NCBI GenBank assembly: GCA_910588875.1
Contig: CAJURT010000026.1
Coordinates: 1 to 53,399, forward strand
Direction: 5' to 3'
Source of the DNA: an uncultured Lachnospiraceae bacterium
GTDB taxonomy: Bacteria; Bacillota; Clostridia; Lachnospirales; Lachnospiraceae
DNA length: 53,399 nt
Part shown: positions 8,762 through 15,922 of the stretch, in pieces
How positions within the stretch are numbered: the first letter of the stretch is position 1
Layout of the letters: each line of letters begins with the position of its first letter
Notes under the pieces: model-generated
Databases searched by the model: none
Told to the model about the DNA's origin: nothing
What the model saw: only the letters and a program-made list of their open reading frames with translations
Program-made: the position numbers and the translations under genes

Positions 8762-9562
8762 ATGAAGCTTTTTATCAGTGCAGATATTGAGGGCTGCGCC
8801 GGGCTGGCGATTCCGGCGGAGGCGCACAAGCAGGAGGCGGTTTACAAGGCCTTTGCCCAGGAGATGACCCGGGAGGTGCTGGCAGTATGTGAGGCGGCCC
8901 GGGAGACGGGGGCCACGGAGATTGTGGTAAAGGACGGCCATGGAGATGCCTCGAACATTGACCCTCTTCAGATGCCGGATTACGTCAGGCTGATTCGGGG
9001 AAAAAGCGGACATCCCTACAATATGATGTGGGGATTGGACGAAAGCTTTGACGGGGTGCTGTATGTGGGGTATCATGCGCCGGCGGGGGACCCGGAGTTT
9101 TCCATCAGCCATACCTCCACAGGCAACAGCCTCTATATCCGTCTCAATGGGGAGTATATGAGTGAGTTTATGTTAAATACCTATACAGCCGCCAGCCTGG
9201 GAGTGCCGGTGCTGTTTCTTTCCGGGGATGAGGCCATCTGCAAACTGGCGGAGGGCCAGGTGCCTGGGATTGAGACTGTTGTGACGAAAAGGGGCACAGG
9301 AGGGGCAACCATCTGCGAACCCCGGGGAGCCGTGCTGGAACGGATTGGGGCAGGGGTGAAAAATGCCCTTGGCAGGGAGTTTGCTGCCTGCCGGGTAAAG
9401 CTGCCGGAGCAGTTTTCCTATGAGGTGACGTTTAAGGACTGGAAGAAGGCATACCAGATGTCCTTTTATCCGGGGATGGAGAAGGTGGACACCTTTACCA
9501 ACCGGCTGGTGACAGGGCGGTGGATGGATGTGGTGACGGCCCATTGTTTTGTGGTGTACTAG
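8762..9562 (+). CDS. dppA: M55-family zinc D-aminopeptidase, DppA (B. subtilis type)
   Basis: 266 residues. The N-terminus FISADIEG supplies the Asp8/Glu10 metal ligands, KDGHGD supplies His60, and GYHAPAG with the later ISHTSTG supplies further conserved histidines of the M55 self-compartmentalising D-aminopeptidases. In Bacillus subtilis the same family sits in the dppABCDE operon and cleaves N-terminal D-amino acids such as D-Ala from short peptides in the cytoplasm. Here it follows the transporter genes directly, suggesting that imported peptides include D-residues, for example peptidoglycan fragments. No signal peptide is visible. Confidence 0.92.
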   Translation: MKLFISADIEGCAGLAIPAEAHKQEAVYKAFAQEMTREVLAVCEAARETGATEIVVKDGHGDASNIDPLQMPDYVRLIRGKSGHPYNMMWGLDESFDGVLYVGYHAPAGDPEFSISHTSTGNSLYIRLNGEYMSEFMLNTYTAASLGVPVLFLSGDEAICKLAEGQVPGIETVVTKRGTGGATICEPRGAVLERIGAGVKNALGREFAACRVKLPEQFSYEVTFKDWKKAYQMSFYPGMEKVDTFTNRLVTGRWMDVVTAHCFVVY

Positions 9563-9659
9563 GGTGCGCAGGTCATCACCCTTACGGGTGGTGACAAAAT
9601 ATACAAGGAAGCACCCTGATGGGTGCGTAGGTCATCACCCTTACGGGTGGTGACAAAAT
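9562..9659 (+). repeat. Tandem duplicated hairpin element between two peptidase genes
   Basis: Two copies of a 39-bp unit (9562-9600 and 9621-9659) differ at one base. Each holds the inverted repeat GTCATCACCC/GGGTGGTGAC around TTAC, and a smaller inverted repeat GCACCC/GGGTGC bridges the copies at 9611-9626. No T-run follows either copy. The element sits within the operon and may act as an mRNA-stability or REP-like unit. Confidence 0.8.
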
Positions 9660-9706
9660 GTATTAGAGGGAAAATTGATAGAGCAGAAAAAGGAGACAGC
9701 AAAGTC

Positions 9707-10798
9707 ATGGATATGCAGATGTTTGGCCGGATTTCGGATGCCTTTGGGCCCAGTGGATTTGAGGAGGATGTGATTCGCACCATTGCCGGATATTGCCGGG
9801 AGTTTGAGATGGAAAATGATGCAATGCATAACCTTTATGTGAGAATGCCCGGGGCGGATAAGGGAAAGCCGGTGATTCAGCTGGATGCCCATACGGATGA
9901 GTGTGGGTTTATGGTGCAGGCCATTCACGAGAATGGGGTTTTAGGGATTGTGATGCTGGGGGGCTTTGTGCTCACCAATATTCCGGCCCATACCGTGATG
10001 ATACGAACCAGGAGCGGGAAGATGGTGAGGGGGATTATCACCTCCAAGCCGGTTCATTTTATGAATGACAAAGAGAGGGCTTCCCAGGAACTGGATATCG
10101 AGAAGATTTACGTGGATATCGGTGCAGTGAGCAAGAGAGAGGTGGAGGAGGAATTCGGGGTTTCCATCGGAGATCCCATGATGCCTGAGGTAAGCTTTTC
10201 CTATGATGAGGAGCAGGAAATCTGTTTTGGCAAAGCCTTTGACAACCGGGCAGGATGTGCCTGCATTGTGGACACCATGAAGCAGCTGTATGAGGAGCGG
10301 GAACGGCTGGCGGTTCAGGTGGTGGGGGCTTTCGCGGCTCAGGAGGAAGTGGGGATGCGGGGCGCCACGGTGACGGCCCAGGTGGTGAAGCCGGATCTGG
10401 CTATTGTGTTTGAGGGATCTCCTTCCGATGATTTCTATTTCAGCGCGGCTTTGGCCCAGGGGCGGATGAAGAGCGGCGTGCAGATCCGGCGGTTGGACAA
10501 AAGCTATGTGTCCAATCCTGTGTTTATGGAGTATGCCATGGAACTGGCGAAAAAATACGGGATTCCCTACCAGGAGACGGTGAGAAGGGGAGGCAGCACC
10601 AATGCAGGCAAGATCAGCCTTACCGGCAAGGCGGTTCCGGTGCTGGTTCTGGGAGTGCCCAGCCGTTATGTGCATACCCATTATAATTTCTGTGCAAAAA
10701 AGGATCTGGAGGCAGCCTCCGGCCTGGCAGCCCAGGTGATCCGGGAACTGGACGGGGAGCGTATGCGGCATATCTGCAGGCAGGATGTTCTGGATTAG
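9707..10798 (+). CDS. M42-family metallo-aminopeptidase
   Basis: 363 residues from the ATG at 9707, with AAAGGAGA about 11 bp upstream. An earlier in-frame start at 9623 falls inside the hairpin repeat and is rejected. M42 co-catalytic metal-site motifs are visible in order: LDAHTDE, AFDNRAG, AQEEVG (catalytic Glu pair), FEGSPSDD and a C-terminal YVHTHYN histidine. Family members are large cytoplasmic tetrahedral aminopeptidases that degrade peptides of up to some 30 residues. In this operon it would act with the D-aminopeptidase on imported peptides. Cellulase annotations of this family in databases are historical. Confidence 0.9.
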   Translation: MDMQMFGRISDAFGPSGFEEDVIRTIAGYCREFEMENDAMHNLYVRMPGADKGKPVIQLDAHTDECGFMVQAIHENGVLGIVMLGGFVLTNIPAHTVMIRTRSGKMVRGIITSKPVHFMNDKERASQELDIEKIYVDIGAVSKREVEEEFGVSIGDPMMPEVSFSYDEEQEICFGKAFDNRAGCACIVDTMKQLYEERERLAVQVVGAFAAQEEVGMRGATVTAQVVKPDLAIVFEGSPSDDFYFSAALAQGRMKSGVQIRRLDKSYVSNPVFMEYAMELAKKYGIPYQETVRRGGSTNAGKISLTGKAVPVLVLGVPSRYVHTHYNFCAKKDLEAASGLAAQVIRELDGERMRHICRQDVLD

Positions 10799-10840
10799 TT
10801 AGGGACAGGCAGAAATTTCAGGAGGAGAGGAACCAGGGAA

Positions 10841-11590
10841 ATGGCCAATCGGAGAAAACCTGTGATAGGGATCCTGGGGCTTACCAGAAGAACAGACCCG
10901 GGGCTGTTTATCAGCGGAGAACATGTGTTTACGGGAAGCGCCAGTGTGCGCTCGATTCAGGAAAACGGAGGTGTGCCGGTGGTGATTCCGGCGGCAGCGG
11001 TGGCAGAGGATGCGGAGGCGGCATTGTCCTTTTGTGACGGGCTTTTGTTTCCCGGCGGGGAGGATATGACGCCCTGGTATTATGATGAGGAGCCCCTGCC
11101 GGTGATCGGGGTTTTCCGGCCGGAGATTGATGACGCCTGGCTGAAGGCGGGAAGGTATGCCCTGGAGAACAGGATTCCCATGCTGGGTATCTGCAAAGGG
11201 CATCAGACCTTAAACGTGCTGATGGGAGGGAGCCTGTACCAGGACTTGTCCCTTCAGGGCGGGGAATTGATTCAGCATTTACAGAAACTGAACCGGGCTT
11301 ATCTGACCCACCATGTGGAGGTGGAGGAGGGTACCCGGCTGGCAGGGATTTTCGGTGCAGGGAAACTAAAGACCAATTCCATGCACCATCAGGCAGTGAA
11401 AAGGCTGGGAGAGGGACTTAAGATTTCGGCCCGGGCCTGTGACGGCACAGTGGAAGGGATTGAGGATGAGGAAGGCCTGATTATGGGAGTCCAGTGGCAT
11501 CCCGAGGATCTGTTGGACTCGGCTCCGGAGATGAATAAGCTGTTTGCTGATCTGGTGGAGCGGGCTTTGGGCCAGAAGGGAATGGGATGA
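10841..11590 (+). CDS. Class-I glutamine amidotransferase-like gamma-glutamyl hydrolase (C26)
   Basis: 249 residues. The nucleophile elbow reads GICKGHQ, and the conserved VQWHPE segment supplies the catalytic His and Glu. The SMHHQAVK segment is typical of PuuD-like gamma-glutamyl-GABA hydrolases and related C26 peptidases. AGGAGGAGAGG lies upstream of the ATG. As the last gene of the peptide operon it could remove gamma-glutamyl groups, including gamma-D-Glu links of peptidoglycan peptides; that substrate is inferred only from context. A strong terminator follows 50 bp downstream. Confidence 0.85.
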   Translation: MANRRKPVIGILGLTRRTDPGLFISGEHVFTGSASVRSIQENGGVPVVIPAAAVAEDAEAALSFCDGLLFPGGEDMTPWYYDEEPLPVIGVFRPEIDDAWLKAGRYALENRIPMLGICKGHQTLNVLMGGSLYQDLSLQGGELIQHLQKLNRAYLTHHVEVEEGTRLAGIFGAGKLKTNSMHHQAVKRLGEGLKISARACDGTVEGIEDEEGLIMGVQWHPEDLLDSAPEMNKLFADLVERALGQKGMG

Positions 11591-11641
11591 GGAAAGCAGT
11601 TTTCAAACGCGCTTGAAGGCGGCGGCTTGGAGGAAGGTGAG

Positions 11642-11700
11642 AAAAAGGGAAAGCGGCGGCCACAAGGTTTTGTGTTGTGATTGCTGCTTTCCCTTTTTTG
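11642..11700 (+). terminator. Terminator of the peptide operon
   Basis: AAAAAGGGAAAGC and GCTTTCCCTTTTTT flank a loop of about 30 nt. The arrangement works on both strands. Confidence 0.8.
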
Positions 11701-11803
11701 AGGCTGTGGAGTGAGAGAGGGTTCTTCATCCCCTTGTTTCAAAGCAGACATAACTGCTGGGATAAATTGGAAGGGCAGAAAAGCCCGGAAAAGAAAATTA
11801 CAC

Positions 11804-11832
11804 TTTCCTAACCAGGCAATTTATGTTACAAT
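11804..11832 (+). promoter_or_regulatory. Probable promoter of the chemoreceptor gene
   Basis: Extended -10 TGTTACAAT (11825-11832 region) with a weak -35 TTTCCT 17 bp upstream. About 100 nt of leader precedes the ATG at 11934. The rest of the 11591-11933 gap shows only the terminator. Confidence 0.45.
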
Positions 11833-11933
11833 AATAAAATAGCAATTATGCCCTCAGTGGACAAGAGAGTTTTCCTTTCTCCGCTGGGGGTATATAAGAT
11901 AACAATACTTTACAAAATCAAGGGGGATTCAGG

Positions 11934-13610
11934 ATGCAAAGAATTCATATGCCTGAGGGCGGGAAAAAAGGAAAATATAAGAGAATCGGAGTGAAGATCG
12001 GCGGGGTTGTTGTGGTGCTGCAGGTGGTTTCTATCCTGCTGGTGACAACGATATGTATCCTGATGTACAATTCCTTAATTACCAAGATGCAGAAGGTCCG
12101 CTGCACTAACGGCACGAATATACTGGCCAATGAACTGACCCGTCTGACCGGGGATGAGGACATGAACCAGCTTTTAGACGGGCTAAAGAGCCGCATGGGC
12201 TGTGAATTTACTATTTTTGAAGGGGATACCCGGGCCTACAGTACAGTGATTCAGAACGGCCAGCGGGTGGTGGGAACCAGGCTGTCTTCTGAACTGAACG
12301 GGATCGTGCTCCAGCAGGGGAAGTCCTATGTGGGAGAATCAGATATCCATGGGGAGAGTTATCTGTGTTCCTATGTTCCCACAAAGGGGGCTGACGGAAA
12401 GATCAACGGGCTGATTTTTGCCGGGATTTCCAGGTCAGAGGCCAGGCAGGAGGTTGTGATTGTTGTGGCGCTGGCCGTTGTGGCCGGCTGTATTACGATT
12501 GTACTGGGAACCCTGTTCCTGACAGCATACCTGAAAAAGAGGGTTTCCGATCCGCTGGGTGAGATTACCCGGATAGCCGGACAGCTGGAGAAGGGTGAAC
12601 TGGGTCTGGCCAGCAAGGAGGAAATCCAGGTGAATGTCTCCTCCAATGACGAGGTTGGCATGCTGGGGGAAATGTTTGAGGATACGATTCACCGGCTGCG
12701 TTCCTATATCGGTGAGATTTCCAGCGTGCTGGGCTCCATGGCAGAGGGGGATCTGACCCGGAGCGCCACCCAGGATTATCTGGGGGATTTCCAGTCGATC
12801 AAAAAATCTCTGGACGGCATCCAGAAGGCCTTTAACAATGCTATGGGACAGATTACCAGCAGCGCCAGCCAGGTCTCATCCGGGGCAGAGCAGGTGTCCA
12901 GCAGCGCCCAGGCCTTAGCCCAGGGAGCTACGGAGCAGGCCAGTTCTGTTGAGGAGATTTCCGCCACCATGATGGATATTTCCAAGAATGCAAAACAGAC
13001 CTCCGCAGCTGCTGAGGAGGCAGGAGAGTATGTCAACCAGGCCGGTTCCCACCTGGGAGTCAGCATAGGCTTTGTCCAGGAACTGAATGAAGCCATGGAG
13101 AATATCTCCGGTTCCTCGAAGAAGATCGGCACCATCATCGCTACCATTGAGGATATCGCTTTCCAGATCAATATCCTTGCGCTGAATGCTGCCGTGGAGG
13201 CGGCCAGGGCAGGTTCTGCGGGCAAGGGTTTTGCCGTGGTGGCTGACGAGGTGAGCAATTTGGCCTCCAAGTCGGACGAGGCGGCCAAGGCGACCAAGAA
13301 GCTGATTGAGACTTCCATTGCCGCAGTGACTCAGGGAGGAGAGATTGTGAACAAGGTGACAGAGGCATTGGACCAGACCAGCCAGAGCGCAGGCCATGTG
13401 ACTACCCAGATGGCGATTGTGGTGGAGGCTGTGGAGAAGCAGACAGCGGCTATCTCCCAGGTCACGGATGGAATTGACCAGATCTCCTCGGTGGTTCAGA
13501 CCAACTCGGCCACCAGCGAGCAGTGTGCCGCCGCCAGTGAGGAACTGTCCTCCCAGGCCAACCTGCTCAAGGGACTGATGCGTTCCTTTAAACTGAGGGA
13601 CATGAGGTGA
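11934..13610 (+). CDS. Methyl-accepting chemotaxis protein with single-Cache-type sensor
   Basis: 558 residues. Membrane segments at about 21-44 and 173-199 flank an extracellular domain of about 125 residues that looks like a single Cache domain (GCEFTIFEGDTR and SYVGESDIHGESY segments). A HAMP region follows, then the long coiled-coil signalling domain. The kinase-contact hairpin tip is very well conserved (EDIAFQINILALNAAVEAA, about 405-425). AAGGGGG precedes the ATG. It stands alone between two terminators. The ligand is unknown; the neighbouring citrate-type carrier suggests a carboxylate, but this is a guess. Confidence 0.92.
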   Translation: MQRIHMPEGGKKGKYKRIGVKIGGVVVVLQVVSILLVTTICILMYNSLITKMQKVRCTNGTNILANELTRLTGDEDMNQLLDGLKSRMGCEFTIFEGDTRAYSTVIQNGQRVVGTRLSSELNGIVLQQGKSYVGESDIHGESYLCSYVPTKGADGKINGLIFAGISRSEARQEVVIVVALAVVAGCITIVLGTLFLTAYLKKRVSDPLGEITRIAGQLEKGELGLASKEEIQVNVSSNDEVGMLGEMFEDTIHRLRSYIGEISSVLGSMAEGDLTRSATQDYLGDFQSIKKSLDGIQKAFNNAMGQITSSASQVSSGAEQVSSSAQALAQGATEQASSVEEISATMMDISKNAKQTSAAAEEAGEYVNQAGSHLGVSIGFVQELNEAMENISGSSKKIGTIIATIEDIAFQINILALNAAVEAARAGSAGKGFAVVADEVSNLASKSDEAAKATKKLIETSIAAVTQGGEIVNKVTEALDQTSQSAGHVTTQMAIVVEAVEKQTAAISQVTDGIDQISSVVQTNSATSEQCAAASEELSSQANLLKGLMRSFKLRDMR

Positions 13611-13637
13611 GGGGCTGCTTTTGCAGCCCCTTTTCTT
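13611..13637 (+). terminator. Terminator of the chemoreceptor gene
   Basis: GGGGCTGC, loop TTTT, GCAGCCCC, then TTTTC. It begins at the base after the stop codon. Confidence 0.93.
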
Positions 13638-13764
13638 AATGGTTTGTCAGAATTCAGTCAGGGAATATTAAACTTTCTGTATTATGATAAAAGCATCCAA
13701 TGATTCATATATTTGAATCCTGTGCGGAAGATTATTTACTAAATAAAAAGAAAGGGGTTACAAA

Positions 13765-15066
13765 ATGATTGCACTGGTTGGCTTTATCATGATTGCTCTG
13801 ATTGTGGCTTTGTTGCTAAAGGGGAAAATGTCCCCGATTGTGGTTCTTGCCCTGATACCTACAGTGGCGGCTCTGATTCTGGGCTATAATCCGAAGGATG
13901 TGGCAGGTTTTATCAAGGAGGGGATAGGGACTACTACCAGCAACGGGATTCTGTTTATCTTTTCGGTGATTTACTTTGGCGTCATGTCTGATACAGGGAT
14001 GTTTGATGTCATTGTGAATTTTTTGGTGAAAAGGGCAGGGAATAATGTGGTCGCTGTTACAGTTGCCACTGCCCTGATCGCCACCATAGCCCATCTGGAC
14101 GGCACCACGGCAACCACGGTTCTGATTACCATTCCGGCTCTGTATCCGGTTTATAAACGGATGAACATTGACTCCAAGATTCTGCTGTGTCTTACAGGAG
14201 CCTGTATGGGAGTGATGAATCTTTTGCCGTGGGGTGGCCCGGTGGCCCGGGCGGCAACGGTTCTTGCCATGGATGCCAATGAATTGTGGCATATTTTAAT
14301 TCCTATCCAGATCGTGGGCTTTTTGGTCAATATCGGGGTGGCAGTTCTCCTTGGCATGTTTGCCGTGAAGCAGGGGGAAGGCAGCGGAAAAGGGGAAGAG
14401 ATTGAAGTTGATGAGAAGGCAAAGGATGAGGAAGCAGTCCTGCGCAGGCCGAAGCTTTTGCTGTTTAATCTCCTTCTGACCATTGGGCTGATAGCGGTTC
14501 TGTCTGTAGGTTACATAACCAGCTATGTGGCATTTTTGCTGGCGCTAGGTCTTGCTTTGGCTGTCAATTATCCGGATCTGAAAATGCAGGATAAGCTGAT
14601 CAAAAAGCATGCACCGGCTGCTCTGATGATTTCCGCCACATTGTTTGCCGCAGGGGCCATGGTGGGAATCTTTGACGGGACAGGCATGCTGACAGAAATG
14701 GCCAACGCCATTATGGGCATTATACCAGGCTTTCTTGGACGTTTTATCCATATTATTTTTGGCATTCTGGCTTTGCCTCTCGGTCTTTGTATTGGTACGG
14801 ATGCTTACTTCTATGGGATTATGCCATTGGTTATGCAGGTAGGTGAAACCTACGGCGTGGCTTCCCTAAGCACGGCTCTGACCATGGTAATCGGAAAGAA
14901 CCTGGCTTTGATGGTTAGCCCGCTGGTTCCGGCAACTTATCTGGCCATTGGTTTGACCAACACGGAATTGAAGGATCATATGAAGTTCAGCATACCAATT
15001 TACTGGGCAGCCAGCATTGTAATGCTTTTCGTGGGAATTGTGTTTACGATTATTCCTATCCTATAA
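13765..15066 (+). CDS. CitMHS-family citrate/metal symporter
   Basis: 433 residues, strongly hydrophobic with about 11-12 membrane segments and a charged cytoplasmic loop near 205-225 (rich in Glu, Lys and Asp). The HLDGTTATTVLITIPA and NLLPWGGPVARA segments are hallmarks of the CitMHS family, which imports citrate complexed with Mg2+ or Ca2+ with protons. AAAGGGG precedes the ATG. A two-component system that follows after two hairpins may sense the substrate and control this gene, as CitST/DctSR-type systems do elsewhere. No citrate lyase or other metabolic partner lies nearby, so citrate itself is not certain. Confidence 0.87.
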   Translation: MIALVGFIMIALIVALLLKGKMSPIVVLALIPTVAALILGYNPKDVAGFIKEGIGTTTSNGILFIFSVIYFGVMSDTGMFDVIVNFLVKRAGNNVVAVTVATALIATIAHLDGTTATTVLITIPALYPVYKRMNIDSKILLCLTGACMGVMNLLPWGGPVARAATVLAMDANELWHILIPIQIVGFLVNIGVAVLLGMFAVKQGEGSGKGEEIEVDEKAKDEEAVLRRPKLLLFNLLLTIGLIAVLSVGYITSYVAFLLALGLALAVNYPDLKMQDKLIKKHAPAALMISATLFAAGAMVGIFDGTGMLTEMANAIMGIIPGFLGRFIHIIFGILALPLGLCIGTDAYFYGIMPLVMQVGETYGVASLSTALTMVIGKNLALMVSPLVPATYLAIGLTNTELKDHMKFSIPIYWAASIVMLFVGIVFTIIPIL

Positions 15067-15072
15067 AGAAAT

Positions 15073-15171
15073 GTAACCGTTCGGGCGGGCAGAAGATACC
15101 TGTCTGAACGGTTACAGAGAAACTTTGTGCAGGGACAAAAGGCCGGCTGTAGGAGCGGATTTTGTCCTTGC
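15073..15171 (+). terminator. Two consecutive hairpins after the carrier gene
   Basis: First hairpin: GTAACCGTTC (15073-15082) with GAACGGTTAC (15106-15115). Second: GCA plus GGACAAAA (15129-15140) with TTTTGTCC plus TGC (15160-15171), one mismatch, followed by an AGTTTTATT tail. The second is the more terminator-like. Confidence 0.7.
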
Positions 15172-15178
15172 AGTTTTA

Positions 15179-15207
15179 TTGTAATTTTTCAGTGGAAAAG
15201 CTATAAT
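15179..15207 (+). promoter_or_regulatory. Promoter of the two-component operon
   Basis: TTGTAA, 17-bp spacer, TATAAT. Predicted start about 15 bp before the ATG at 15230, so the leader is short. Confidence 0.8.
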
Positions 15208-15229
15208 AATACAAAAAGGATGCACCTCT

Positions 15230-15922
15230 ATGGCAAATGAGAGATTATTGATTGTGGATGATGAACTGGCAATCCGGATTGCACTGCGGACAGCCTTTTC
15301 CAGGGAGAATATGATAGTGTCCGAAGCTTCCTGCGGGGTGGAGGCATTAAGGCTTTTAAAAACGCAGGAGTTTGATTTGGTTGTTCTGGATATTATGATG
15401 GAGGATATTGACGGTTATACAATTCTGCAGCAGCTAAGGGCGGACGGCATTATGACCCCGGTGTTGATGCTTAGCGGTAAGCAGGAGGAGATGGATCAGG
15501 TTCTTGGCCTTGGGCTGGGAGCGGATGACTATCTGACCAAGCCCTTTCATCTGTCCGTGCTGATTCAGAAGGCAAAGGCCCTGATCCGCCGGAACCGCAT
15601 CTACAGTCGCCAGAAGAGCAACGGGATTCAGGTGGGGCCTTTCCGTTTTGATACCATGAAGCTGGAATGCTATAAAGATGGGGAACGTCTGAACCTGACG
15701 GCCAGGGAACTGGTATTGTTCCGCTTTTTTTTGGAGCATCCCGGGCAGGTTTTTACCAAGGAGCAGCTATACCATCAGGTATGGAATGAGAACGTGGTGG
15801 ATGACAATACCATTATGGTTTATATTAAACGGATCCGGGAGAAGATTGAAGATGACAGCAAAAAACCGGCCTACTTAAAAACGGTTCGGGGAATAGGATA
15901 TATTTTCAATGAAAAAAGGTAA
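15230..15922 (+). CDS. OmpR-family response regulator
   Basis: 230 residues. The receiver domain (1-120) has the acidic pair Asp10/Asp11, phospho-acceptor Asp54 in VVLDIMM, Ser in MLSG and Lys in LTKPF. The C-terminal winged helix (about 130-228) ends in the usual VRGIGYIF pattern. Its stop overlaps the start of the kinase gene by 14 bp, indicating translational coupling and a cognate pair. The likely target is the CitMHS carrier immediately upstream, by proximity only. Confidence 0.94.
   Translation: MANERLLIVDDELAIRIALRTAFSRENMIVSEASCGVEALRLLKTQEFDLVVLDIMMEDIDGYTILQQLRADGIMTPVLMLSGKQEEMDQVLGLGLGADDYLTKPFHLSVLIQKAKALIRRNRIYSRQKSNGIQVGPFRFDTMKLECYKDGERLNLTARELVLFRFFLEHPGQVFTKEQLYHQVWNENVVDDNTIMVYIKRIREKIEDDSKKPAYLKTVRGIGYIFNEKR

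Noticed and set aside
9941..10771. Long minus-strand open frame over the M42 gene
   Set aside because: Shadow of a strong plus-strand coding sequence; composition rich in His, Pro and Arg with no family pattern.
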